Shown here: piece by piece, positions 1 to 9,703 of the stretch | How positions within the stretch are numbered: position 1 is the first letter of the stretch | Layout: each line of letters opens with the position of its first letter | NCBI RefSeq assembly: GCF_015710575.1 | Contig: NZ_CP065373.1 | Span: forward strand, 3,596,001-3,660,000 | From: Mycolicibacterium mengxianglii | Lineage (GTDB): Bacteria; Actinomycetota; Actinomycetes; Mycobacteriales; Mycobacteriaceae | Direction: 5' to 3' | DNA: 64,000 bases | Position numbers and translations under genes: made by a program | The notes under the pieces: model-generated | The model's database searches: none | The model's input: the letters and a program-made list of their open reading frames with translations, nothing else | Told to the model about the DNA's origin: nothing

Positions 1-962
1 GACGGCAGGATCAGGTAGTACGCGGCCATCGAATGGTCGAAGTTGGGGCAGTCCACCTCGCTCACTTCGGCGCCGAGAGCCCGCAACTGGTCGACGGCGG
101 CGTTGAACGACTCGAGCACGCCGGGCTGGTAGCCCTCACCGCGCAGCTGCTTGACGACGCCGACGCGCACACCCTTGAGGTCCCCGGCCGCGCCCGCCTT
201 CGCCGCTCCCACCACATCGGGCACCTCGGCGTTCACCGACGTCGAGTCCCGCGGGTCATGGCCGGCGATCACCGAATGCAGCAGCGCGGTGTCGAGCACG
301 GTGCGCGCGCACGGCCCACCCTGGTCCAGTGAGGACGCGCAGGCCACCAGGCCGTAGCGCGACACGGTGCCGTAGGTCGGTTTGACGCCGACGGTCGCGG
401 TCAGCGCGGCGGGCTGACGGATGGACCCGCCGGTGTCGGTGCCGATGGCCAGCGGCGCCTGGAACGCGGCCAGCGCCGCGGCGCTGCCGCCGCCGGATCC
501 GCCCGGGACGCGCTCGGTGTCCCACGGGTTGCGGGTGGGCCCGTACGCCGAGTTCTCGGTCGAGCTGCCCATCGCGAACTCGTCCATATTGGTCTTGCCC
601 AGGATGGGGATGCCGGCCTTGCGCAGCGCAGTGGTCACGGTCGCGTCGTACGGCGAGGTCCAGCCCTCGAGGATCTTCGAGCCGCAGGTGGTGGGCATGT
701 CCGTCGCGGTGAAGACGTCCTTGAGCGCCAACGGCACGCCCGCCAGCGCGGACGGCAGGTCCGCACCCGCGGCCACCGTCTTGTCGATCTCGGCCGCGGT
801 GGCCAGCGCCTTGTCGGCGGCGACGTGCAGGAACGCGTGGTATTGCCCGTCGGTCGCCTCGATCTGGTCGAGGTGCGCCCGGGTGACCTCGGTCGCTGAG
901 AACTGCTTCTCGGCGATGCCGGTCGCCAGTTCGGCGGCAGTGCGTCGGATCAGGTCGCTCAT
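1..962 (-). CDS. gatA: Glutamyl-tRNA(Gln) amidotransferase subunit A (partial, N-terminal 320 residues)
   Basis: GatA hydrolyses glutamine and passes the ammonia to misacylated Glu-tRNA(Gln) or Asp-tRNA(Asn) in the cytoplasmic GatCAB complex. The visible part begins [12 protein letters not shown] and carries the amidase-signature core: a lysine in PLALKDVF, then a Gly/Ser-rich stretch [11 protein letters not shown] and the serine of [11 protein letters not shown], giving the Ser-cisSer-Lys triad of the family. The gene runs off the left edge, so the C-terminus is missing. Its ATG at 962 overlaps the gatC stop by 4 nt, which implies translational coupling. Family and start are both well supported. 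Confidence 0.97.
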   Translation of the reverse strand, partial: MSDLIRRTAAELATGIAEKQFSATEVTRAHLDQIEATDGQYHAFLHVAADKALATAAEIDKTVAAGADLPSALAGVPLALKDVFTATDMPTTCGSKILEGWTSPYDATVTTALRKAGIPILGKTNMDEFAMGSSTENSAYGPTRNPWDTERVPGGSGGGSAAALAAFQAPLAIGTDTGGSIRQPAALTATVGVKPTYGTVSRYGLVACASSLDQGGPCARTVLDTALLHSVIAGHDPRDSTSVNAEVPDVVGAAKAGAAGDLKGVRVGVVKQLRGEGYQPGVLESFNAAVDQLRALGAEVSEVDCPNFDHSMAAYYLILP

Positions 963-1258
963 TGGCTCTCCCCCAGGATCTGTGGGACGGCGAAGCGGCC
1001 GTCGACGGCGTGGGGCGCCTCGGCGAGCGCCTCCTCCTGGGTGAGGCACGGTTGGACGACGTCCGCGCGGGTGACGTTGACCTCGGTGAGCGGATTCCCG
1101 GTGGGGGGCACGTCGGTGACGTCCACGGCCTGGATCCGGCTGACATGCTCGAGGATGGCGTCCAGCTGGCCGGAGAAGCTGTCGAGCTCGCTGTCAGTCA
1201 GCGCCAACCGCGCTAATCGGGCCAGATGGGCCACGTCTTCTCGGGAGATCTGAGACAC
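959..1258 (-). CDS. gatC: Glutamyl-tRNA(Gln) amidotransferase subunit C
   Basis: This 99-residue protein is the small subunit that clamps GatA and GatB in the transamidosome. It starts [18 protein letters not shown], the usual GatC N-terminal helix, and ends in the VPQILGES motif. Length is normal for the family. The GTG start at 1258 lies 8 nt downstream of a TAGGCT hexamer, so the transcript is probably leaderless. It is the first gene of a gatC-gatA unit, with a 4-nt overlap into gatA. Confidence 0.96.
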   Translation of the reverse strand: MSQISREDVAHLARLARLALTDSELDSFSGQLDAILEHVSRIQAVDVTDVPPTGNPLTEVNVTRADVVQPCLTQEEALAEAPHAVDGRFAVPQILGESQ

Positions 1259-1266
1259 GAGCGTTC

Positions 1267-1272
1267 AGCCTA
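1267..1272 (-). promoter_or_regulatory. -10 hexamer TAGGCT for leaderless gatC
   Basis: The hexamer fits the mycobacterial TANNNT consensus and ends 8 nt before the GTG of gatC, leaving no room for a ribosome binding site. No convincing -35 is visible. Inferred from spacing only. Confidence 0.5.
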
Positions 1273-1339
1273 CAGATCAGCAGGGTGGCGACCTCCGCCC
1301 GGAGTGCCCGCCTCCCCCGGCTGTGCAACAGTGTTGCCC

Positions 1340-1999
1340 GTGCCTTCCTATCTGCTCCGGGTCCAGCTGGACGACCGACCGGGCAGTCTCGGCTCGCTGG
1401 CCGTGGCGCTGGGGTCGGTGGGCGCTGACATTCTTTCCCTCGACGTCGTGGAACGCACCTCGGGTTATGCCATCGACGATCTGGTGGTCGACCTGCCCCC
1501 GGGCGCGATGCCGGACATGTTGATCACCGCCGCCGAGACGCTCAAAGGGGTGCGCGTCGACAGCATCCGTCCGCACACCGGCCTGCTGGAAGCGCACCGC
1601 GAACTCGAGTTGATCGACCACATCGCCGCGGCCGAGAACACGCCCGCCATGCTGCAGGTGCTGGTGAACGAAGCCCCCCGGGTGCTGCGGGTGGGCTGGT
1701 GCACCGTCGCCGAACTGTCCGAATCGGGCCTGCGACGGGTGGTGGGCAGCCCGGCGGCACCCGAAACCCAGGCGGAGTCGGCACCCTGGCTGCCGATCGA
1801 GCGGGCGACCACACTGGACGGTTCCGGCGACTGGGTGCCGCAGGTGTGGCGCGATATGGACACCACGCTGGCGGCGGCGCCGCTGGGCGACCCGAATACC
1901 GCCGTCATCCTCGGCCGACCCGGCGGGCCCGATTTCCGGCCCTCGGAGGTGGCGCGGCTGGGTTACCTGGCCGGGATCGTCGCCACCATCCTGCGTTAG
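1340..1999 (+). CDS. ACT-domain regulatory protein (Rv3013-like)
   Basis: This is a 219-residue cytoplasmic protein with an N-terminal ACT domain (about residues 1-75: PSYLLRVQLDDRPGSLGSLA..., then GADILSLDVVE), the fold used to bind amino acids allosterically. The remaining 140 residues have no catalytic motif I recognise, but end in a conserved-looking SEVARLGYLAGIVATILR. The start is the GTG at 1340 because the ACT strand begins at once. A GTG at 1331 would add three residues, and the frame stays open to 1226. It is divergent from gatCA, which suggests an amino-acid sensing role, but the ligand is unknown. Confidence 0.85.
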   Translation: MPSYLLRVQLDDRPGSLGSLAVALGSVGADILSLDVVERTSGYAIDDLVVDLPPGAMPDMLITAAETLKGVRVDSIRPHTGLLEAHRELELIDHIAAAENTPAMLQVLVNEAPRVLRVGWCTVAELSESGLRRVVGSPAAPETQAESAPWLPIERATTLDGSGDWVPQVWRDMDTTLAAAPLGDPNTAVILGRPGGPDFRPSEVARLGYLAGIVATILR

Positions 2000-2002
2000 C
2001 GG

Positions 2003-2734
2003 TCACTCACTGGTGCTGCCGGACGCGTTCGCATCGTCGAGCAGCCGACGCAACCGCCCACCGGGATCGCCGCCACCGAGGCTTCGTGGCGGCTGCTCGG
2101 AATCCGGCGGTGTGGTCTGCGGCGACTCGACGGGCGGCGGGACCGCGACCGGCGGTGGCGCCGCAACCGGCGGCGGTGCCGGTGGTGGGGCCACCACCGG
2201 CCCGCTGACGAAATCGAGCTTGCGCTGGAGTCGAGGGATCGTCTCGGCGCGGACCGCGCGGCGCTGCTCGTCGGGATCGTCATTGCCCGCGAAGCAATCC
2301 TGCGGCGCCTCCTGCGCGACGGTCATCGCGTCCTGGTAGCGCCGGATCGTCTCGTCGCGGTCGCCGTCTTCGAATGCCAGGTCTCCCAGCGTTTCCCGAA
2401 CGAGCAGCAGATTGATACGCACCGGGCAGGACTCCCCCGCGTCAATCCGCTCGAGCGCCTCGGTGAACCGGCGCTCCGCGTCGGGAAGGCGCCCGGTGAG
2501 CACATCGAGATCACCGGCGGCGAATGCGGTCCGGCCCGGGTCGATGAAGTTCGCCACCTGCAGCAGCGACACGTCGGAGTCGAGTGCCCCGATGTCGTGG
2601 CGGGTGAAATCCTCGCGCGCGGCGCCGCCCACGAGCACCACGCTGATCATTTTCAGGCTCACCAGCAGGACAGGAACGCAGACCAGCGCTGAGAGCAGAT
2701 AGAGGCGGCGACGCAGCCGCAGTCGTCTGCTCAT
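2003..2734 (-). CDS. Membrane-anchored TPR-like protein with proline-rich tail, last gene of the moxR/VWA operon
   Basis: The 243-residue product begins MSRRLRLRRRLYLLSALVC, a basic start followed by one membrane segment (about residues 9-30). A helical region (GDLDVLTGRLPDAERRFTEAL... GDLAFEDGDRDETIRRYQDAM) has the spacing of two tetratricopeptide-like repeats. The C-terminal 70 residues hold runs of PPP and PVA and end in acidic, Ser-rich sequence. The ATG at 2734 overlaps the stop of the preceding VWA gene. TPR proteins commonly close MoxR/VWA (Bat-type) operons and are thought to scaffold the complex. The exact function is unknown. Confidence 0.75.
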   Translation of the reverse strand: MSRRLRLRRRLYLLSALVCVPVLLVSLKMISVVLVGGAAREDFTRHDIGALDSDVSLLQVANFIDPGRTAFAAGDLDVLTGRLPDAERRFTEALERIDAGESCPVRINLLLVRETLGDLAFEDGDRDETIRRYQDAMTVAQEAPQDCFAGNDDPDEQRRAVRAETIPRLQRKLDFVSGPVVAPPPAPPPVAAPPPVAVPPPVESPQTTPPDSEQPPRSLGGGDPGGRLRRLLDDANASGSTSE

Positions 2735-3657
2735 CGCGTGACCTCCCGCCGCGACAACCTGTTCTTGCGGTACTCCCGCAGGGTCAAGGCGAATTCTGCG
2801 AGCAGCAGTGCGGCCGCCAATGCCGTCAGCAGCCAATACAACTCGCGCCGATCTGCCACCTGCAGCGTGTCGGCCGAACCGGCGCCCGCCACCGTCGGCA
2901 CCACCTCGGTGATGGGCGTACCGGGTGGCGAGAAGGGCACACCGAGTTGATCCGCTATCTCCTGGAGCCTGCCCGCATCGACCCCGCCCGCGGCGTCGTA
3001 GCCGAGTACCCCACCGCCGGCGACCGTCCCCTCCGGCATGTCGAACGAACCCCGCGACACCAGCGACTCCGGATCACCCGTACCGAGATAGAACACCAGG
3101 TTCTGCGACCCGGGGTAGTCGTCCAGGGCGGCTTCGGCTTTGGCACGCAGCACATCACGCGCTGCGAAGGCGTTGGCCTGCGCCACCGGGTCCGGCGTGC
3201 TCGCGATATACGGCGACAGCCCGGCGACCACCGAATCGAGGCTCCACACGTCATCGGACAGCGGCCAGTCCACTGTCGCGCGGGTGGCGAACGAGATCAC
3301 CGCGAACCGGGCGTCGGGGTATTGGTCGATCAGCGCGGCAACATCGGGGCGCATTGCCGACACCGGTGCGTCGACAGATCGGTCGAGGACGAAGAAGACG
3401 TTCAGGGCTGAGGTCGGCGCGTCCGTCGGGTCGGCCGCGGCGGTCACGTCTCGGCCGGTTTCGAAGCCGGGTCGCGCCGCCGCAGCCAGGATGAGCAGCA
3501 CCGCGGCCGTCAGGCCGCACCAGCGCAGCAGTGTACGCCGGCGTTGTGGTGACGCCGATTGACGCGAAATACGGTACAGCGCAGACACTCTGAGGATCAC
3601 CAGGGCAACGCCGATGATCAACAACAGGGTCGGTGAACCCACCGGGGCGAACGTCAT
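2731..3657 (-). CDS. VWA-like membrane protein of moxR operon (second copy)
   Basis: The 308-residue protein has two N-terminal membrane segments (LLLIIGVALVILRV near residue 12 and WCGLTAAVLLILAAAA near 45), an extracytoplasmic von Willebrand A-like domain and a C-terminal membrane helix (LLTALAAALLLAEFAL). The metal-site motif reads DRSVD instead of DxSxS, so metal-dependent ligand binding may be lost. ATGA overlaps at both ends (3654-3657 and 2731-2734) place it firmly in one translated chain with its neighbours. This architecture matches BatA/BatB-type partners of MoxR ATPases. The substrate is unknown. Confidence 0.8.
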   Translation of the reverse strand: MTFAPVGSPTLLLIIGVALVILRVSALYRISRQSASPQRRRTLLRWCGLTAAVLLILAAAARPGFETGRDVTAAADPTDAPTSALNVFFVLDRSVDAPVSAMRPDVAALIDQYPDARFAVISFATRATVDWPLSDDVWSLDSVVAGLSPYIASTPDPVAQANAFAARDVLRAKAEAALDDYPGSQNLVFYLGTGDPESLVSRGSFDMPEGTVAGGGVLGYDAAGGVDAGRLQEIADQLGVPFSPPGTPITEVVPTVAGAGSADTLQVADRRELYWLLTALAAALLLAEFALTLREYRKNRLSRREVTR

Positions 3658-4736
3658 CGGCGAAGCACCACCAGTGACAGGCTGAGCAGGACAACGGCCA
3701 CCACCGCAGCGGCCAACACCGGTTGCGGGGTGTCCCACGAGGCGCTGGTGACCACCTCACCGTCGGGCAGCTGAGCCGACGGTGGGTTGTCCCGGATCGC
3801 ATCGAGATGCTGTTGCAGAATCGGGTCGATACCGGACCCGGACCGGGCCGGGTTGTACAACTGGAAGATCCCTCCGGTGGACTCGGTGATCGCGCGCAGC
3901 GAATCCACGCTCTGCGGTGTCGATTGGACGACATCCGCGCGGGAGATCACATTGACCTGCACGTCGGCATCGGCAGCGAGCTGCCGTACGGCGTCGGCGG
4001 TGAACAGTGCCGGCCGTCCGTCGGCGGGATCGCGCAGCGAGCTGGACCCCAGATAGATCAGCTGGCGACGGTGGGCGCTGTCCTGCTCGGACTGGGGAAA
4101 GCCCGTCATACACAGAGCCAGAACGTCTTCGACACTGCGGGCATAGTCGGTGTAGTCCACCGGCCGGGAGAACTCAGCGGCGCGGGCCCGCAATTCGGCG
4201 CGGTCGGCCTCCGGCACCGGCTTGTCTTCATCGAGGTCCTGCTGGATGCGGGCCAAGCGTGCCAGACCCTGCAGCCGGTCGCTGACATAGGTGTGATCCC
4301 GGGTCAGCGGGATGACACGCAAGGTCTCCGACGTCAGACCCAACCGTTGCCGGTCGAATGACTCCGCCTGTTGCGCATAGTAATTGAAGAATTCGGCACT
4401 GGTGGGGTCGGTGACGTCCTGTCCCACACACAACATCGTGTCCTGCGGGAACGCGGCGTCGAATGCCCGCGTCGAGGCCGGCAGCCCCGTCGGGCGCGCA
4501 CTGGCAGTCAATGCGGCAACGAAGGCCACCAGCAGCAGAAGCAATGTAGCCATGATGGACACGACATAGGCGCGGTACACCCGCACGTATTCGGGCAGTG
4601 TCGTGAGCCGGTGGACGTTGGCCAGCGGCCGCAACTGCTGGCGGCCGGTGGCGAAAGGGAGTACCCATGCCGCCGCGCCTGCCGCGATCAGCGCCGCGAT
4701 CCCCAGGAGGATGACCGGCCACCATTTCAGTTCCAT
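3654..4736 (-). CDS. VWA-like membrane protein of moxR operon (first copy)
   Basis: The 360-residue protein starts MELKWWPVILLGIAALIAAG, an immediate membrane helix, with a second near residues 60-80 (VVSIMATLLLLLVAFVAAL) and a third at the C-terminus (VLAAAVVAVVLLSLSLVVLRR). The domain between resembles a degenerate von Willebrand A fold (RQLIYLGSSSLRDPADGRP..., VQVNVISRADVVQ), but no DxSxS metal motif is visible. It overlaps the upstream gene by 10 nt and the downstream VWA gene by 4 nt. It is probably a structural partner of the MoxR ATPase in envelope or protein-complex maturation. Confidence 0.75.
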   Translation of the reverse strand: MELKWWPVILLGIAALIAAGAAAWVLPFATGRQQLRPLANVHRLTTLPEYVRVYRAYVVSIMATLLLLLVAFVAALTASARPTGLPASTRAFDAAFPQDTMLCVGQDVTDPTSAEFFNYYAQQAESFDRQRLGLTSETLRVIPLTRDHTYVSDRLQGLARLARIQQDLDEDKPVPEADRAELRARAAEFSRPVDYTDYARSVEDVLALCMTGFPQSEQDSAHRRQLIYLGSSSLRDPADGRPALFTADAVRQLAADADVQVNVISRADVVQSTPQSVDSLRAITESTGGIFQLYNPARSGSGIDPILQQHLDAIRDNPPSAQLPDGEVVTSASWDTPQPVLAAAVVAVVLLSLSLVVLRR

Positions 4737-5212
4737 GCCGAGATCAACTCCTCGGCTTCGCGCTCCAGGGCACCGACGTCGGCCCGCCTGGCCGGATCGA
4801 ACTGCGCCGCGGTGAGCTCGTCGAGCAGCGGTGCGGCAGCAGCCACGGAATCGGCTGGAAAGTCGGCGATCTCGCTGACATGCATGTACTGAGCGGGTGT
4901 GCCGGTGGCCACCGCCAGGAAGCTGCGGACCGCGTGGCTGAGCTCAGCGCAGGCTTGCGCTGAGGTCAGCTCGCCTCTTCGGTGCCGGTCACCGATGCTG
5001 CGGACGGCGCCGGCGAATCGACGGCGGATGAGCCGGGCATGCAGCCCTTCCACGGCCGGCAGCTGCCGTAGTCGGCCCGTCGGCATCGTCCACACATAGA
5101 CGCCGACACACCAGGCGATCACCGCCACGACACCGAGCACACCCAGCACCAACCACCAGTGGGAGTACGTCAGTGGTTCGCCGATGAACCGCAACAGGTC
5201 CTCAGCCGGCAT
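4727..5212 (-). CDS. DUF4381-like single-pass membrane protein
   Basis: The 161-residue product begins MPAEDLLRFIGEPLTYSHWW and has one membrane segment (LVLGVLGVVAVIAWCVGVYVW, about residues 21-42). A charged helical cytoplasmic part follows, with the pattern AQACAELSHAVRSFL seen in DUF4381-type proteins of Bat operons. The ATG at 5212 was chosen because it overlaps the DUF58 stop by 11 nt; upstream codons in frame lie inside the DUF58 gene. It overlaps the next gene by 10 nt. The family assignment rests on size, topology and context. Confidence 0.7.
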   Translation of the reverse strand: MPAEDLLRFIGEPLTYSHWWLVLGVLGVVAVIAWCVGVYVWTMPTGRLRQLPAVEGLHARLIRRRFAGAVRSIGDRHRRGELTSAQACAELSHAVRSFLAVATGTPAQYMHVSEIADFPADSVAAAAPLLDELTAAQFDPARRADVGALEREAEELISAWN

Positions 5213-6083
5213 GGCGGTAGACCTCGCTGATCTCCACCAGTTTGGTGCGGATCTCGGTGCTGGCGCCGATCCGGGTGAAGCGCACTCTGTTGGCAGTGAG
5301 GAACGAGTCGAGATTGGCCGTGCGGCGAGCTTCGGCGGCACGGTATGCGGCCAGCACCCGTGGGCCCAGGACGGCCTCACTCAATACGAAACGCCCTGTG
5401 GCGACATCGAATCCGTCTGCATCGTCCTGTTGTTCGCCGCCGATCGCCGGCATGTCGGAGATCAACAGCCACAACACCTCATGCCTGCGGGTCAACTGCT
5501 GCAGGGCCCGTTCCAACTCCGGGGTGACGTCGGGTTCGTCGGACACCACGATCAGCAACAACCGCGTGCGGTGCGCGTGGGCTACGTACTCGAGCTGGGC
5601 GGCGATGTCGCTGGCGCCGCTCGGGCCGCCACTGTGGTGGCTGTAGCGGTCCAAGAGGCTTTCCAGATGGGTCTCCCCGCGCCGGCTGCGGATCAACACC
5701 GACCCGCGGGCGTCGCCGTACACCAGCCCGACTTCATCGCTGCGCCTCAACGCGATCAGCCCGATCGCGCCCATCACGTTGGCGATGATGTCGCGCTTGA
5801 CCTCTGCGCTGGGTGCCAGTGCCGAGACGTTGCGGCCCGAATCTGCGACCAACAGGATCTTGTGGTGCTTTTCCGAGACGAACTTTCGGATCAGGACGTC
5901 GCTGTTGCCGGACCGCGCTGAGGCTTTCCAGTCGATGTCGCGGACATCGTCGCCGGGAACGTAGGGCCGCAGTTCGTCGAGCTCGAGACTCCTGGTGTGC
6001 AGCAGTGCATATCGGCCGCCTTCCAGGAGTCCGCGGGTGTCGGTGCCGAAGTGGGATTTCGCGCGGTTGAGGTGCCTGCCCAT
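5202..6083 (-). CDS. DUF58 domain protein, MoxR partner
   Basis: The 293-residue protein contains the DUF58 signature RPYVPGDDVRDIDWKASARSG near residues 39-60, followed by a VWA-like half with DSGRN as a remnant metal site. No membrane segment is evident. DUF58 proteins are encoded next to MoxR AAA+ ATPases almost everywhere and probably act as the ATPase's adaptor. It starts 7 nt after the moxR stop and overlaps the next gene by 11 nt. Family certain, biochemical role unproven. Confidence 0.9.
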   Translation of the reverse strand: MGRHLNRAKSHFGTDTRGLLEGGRYALLHTRSLELDELRPYVPGDDVRDIDWKASARSGNSDVLIRKFVSEKHHKILLVADSGRNVSALAPSAEVKRDIIANVMGAIGLIALRRSDEVGLVYGDARGSVLIRSRRGETHLESLLDRYSHHSGGPSGASDIAAQLEYVAHAHRTRLLLIVVSDEPDVTPELERALQQLTRRHEVLWLLISDMPAIGGEQQDDADGFDVATGRFVLSEAVLGPRVLAAYRAAEARRTANLDSFLTANRVRFTRIGASTEIRTKLVEISEVYRHAG

Positions 6084-6090
6084 CAGATGG

Positions 6091-7092
6091 TCAGGGCACT
6101 CGGACCGCGTGCAGAACGGCGTCGATGACGGCTTCCGGGGTCACGTCGACATTGACCGCTTCGAATCCGAGGATCAGGCGGTGACGCAAGACCCGGTGTG
6201 CGAGCGTGCGAATGTCGTCGGGGAGAACGTGACTACGACCCGACAGCACGGCCTGAGCCTTGGCGGCCCGGCAGAAGGCGATGGTGGCCCGCGGACTTGC
6301 CCCGTATTCGACAAGGCGCGCCAATTGCTGGGGCAGGAAGCGGCGGGGCTCGCGGGTGACGTGCACCAACTGGCTGACGTAACGCACCAGCGCCGGGTCC
6401 ATGTGCACAGTGCGTACGGTGTGCTGCACCCGTCGGATGTCCTCGAGAGATGCCACCGGGGAAGGCTTTACGGCCGCGTCGTACACACCGGCTTCGCTGC
6501 GGAAGATCATCTCCGCCTCCTCGTCGGGTGACGGGTAGCGCAGCACCTCCTTGAGCATGAACCGGTCGGTCTGCGCCTCCGACAACGGGTACGTGCCCTC
6601 CTGGTCGACCGGGTTTTGAGTGGCGATCACCAGAAACGGTTCCGGGATCGGGTAATTCACGCCGGCGATGGTGGTCTGGCGTTCCTCCATCGCTTCCAGC
6701 ATGGCGCTCTGGGTTTTGGCACTGGACCGGTTGATCTCGTCGAGCAGCACGATGTTGCTGTGCACCGGACCCAGCTGGGTGGTGAACGAGTGCGTCGACG
6801 AGTCGTAGATCTGGGTGCCGACGATGTCGCTGGGCAACAGATCCGGGGTGCACTGGATACGCCGGAAGCCACCTGAGATGGCTTGAGCGATGGTGCGAGC
6901 GGCCATGGTCTTGGCTAGACCCGGGACACCCTCGAGCAGGATGTGCCCACCGGTCAGCAGCCCGATGAGCAGCGACTCGCGTAGGTAATCCTGGCCGACC
7001 ACCTTCGCGGCGAACGCGCGAGAGATGGCGTCGACGACGCGGTTGGCGTCGTCCATCGCGGGGGTGTCGGGTCGTGTGCGAGCTGTAGTCAT
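6091..7092 (-). CDS. moxR: MoxR-family AAA+ ATPase
   Basis: This 333-residue AAA+ ATPase has Walker A GVPGLAKT at residues 55-62, Walker B LLDEINR near 116-122, sensor 1 ATQNP and a C-terminal lid domain. MoxR ATPases act as chaperones that insert cofactors or assemble complexes together with VWA proteins. The ATG at 7092 follows a strong GGAAGGGAG ribosome binding site. It is the first gene of the six-gene run down to 2003 and lies 47 nt downstream of ligA, so read-through from ligA is possible. M. tuberculosis has several moxR paralogues, and which one this matches is unclear. Confidence 0.95.
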   Translation of the reverse strand: MTTARTRPDTPAMDDANRVVDAISRAFAAKVVGQDYLRESLLIGLLTGGHILLEGVPGLAKTMAARTIAQAISGGFRRIQCTPDLLPSDIVGTQIYDSSTHSFTTQLGPVHSNIVLLDEINRSSAKTQSAMLEAMEERQTTIAGVNYPIPEPFLVIATQNPVDQEGTYPLSEAQTDRFMLKEVLRYPSPDEEAEMIFRSEAGVYDAAVKPSPVASLEDIRRVQHTVRTVHMDPALVRYVSQLVHVTREPRRFLPQQLARLVEYGASPRATIAFCRAAKAQAVLSGRSHVLPDDIRTLAHRVLRHRLILGFEAVNVDVTPEAVIDAVLHAVRVP

Positions 7093-7139
7093 GCTCCCTT
7101 CCTGCCGGGTTGCTCGCTAGGGCTTACCCACCATTTCGC

Positions 7140-9245
<2,106 letters not shown>

Positions 9246-9277
9246 TCGAAAGGGGCCGACACCGATCGCCGTCTGGC

Positions 9278-9283
9278 TAGCCT
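9278..9283 (+). promoter_or_regulatory. -10 hexamer TAGCCT for the YjbR-type gene
   Basis: TAGCCT ends 7 nt before the ATG at 9291, the leaderless spacing seen repeatedly in this window. Confidence 0.45.
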
Positions 9284-9290
9284 GAGCGAT

Positions 9291-9703
9291 ATGCCGCACC
9301 CGGTCATGTTCCGCGATGACGACTTCGGGCTGGCTGACGTGCGACGCATCGCCCTGGGCTTCCCCCAGGCCTCCGAGAAGTGCTCTCACGGCAGGCCGGT
9401 CTTCTGCGCCCCGAAAAAGATCTCACCTGGTACGGCGGTAACTCCAAGGCCACCGGCGAGATCGTGGCGTTCCCGCATTCGGTGATCATCAAGCCGAGCG
9501 AAACGGAGCGGCCCGCGCTGGAACAGGATGGTCGCTTCTTCTACCCGATGTATCTTGGCCCCTACGGTTGGCTGGGCCTGGATCTGACCGCGGCAAAGGT
9601 GGACTGGGACGAGATCGCCGAGCTGATCGACATGTCATTTCGGCTTGTGGCCACCGCGACACTGATAAGCCGACTGGATCACCGAACCGAAGGAACGACG
9701 TGA
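9291..9703 (+). pseudogene. MmcQ/YjbR-like protein, broken by a one-base deletion
   Basis: Two frames together make one MmcQ/YjbR-like protein of about 137 residues. The first (9291 onward) reads MPHPVMFRDDDFGLADVRRI...GRPVFCAPKKI, and the second continues as LTWYGGNSKATGEIVAFPHS...GPYGWLGLDLTAAKVDWDEIAELI to the stop at 9701-9703. The switch is at about 9421-9424, where ATCTCACC stands in place of the expected ATCTTCACC; one T restores the frame. The family has a small double-stranded-DNA-binding-like fold of unknown role. The stop overlaps the GTG of the next gene. Either a real recent mutation or a sequencing error. Confidence 0.8.

Noticed and set aside
2110..2200. GGCGGTGG-rich tandem-like DNA repeat
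   Set aside because: It simply encodes the proline-rich tail of the TPR-like protein, with unequal units and no independent repeat structure.
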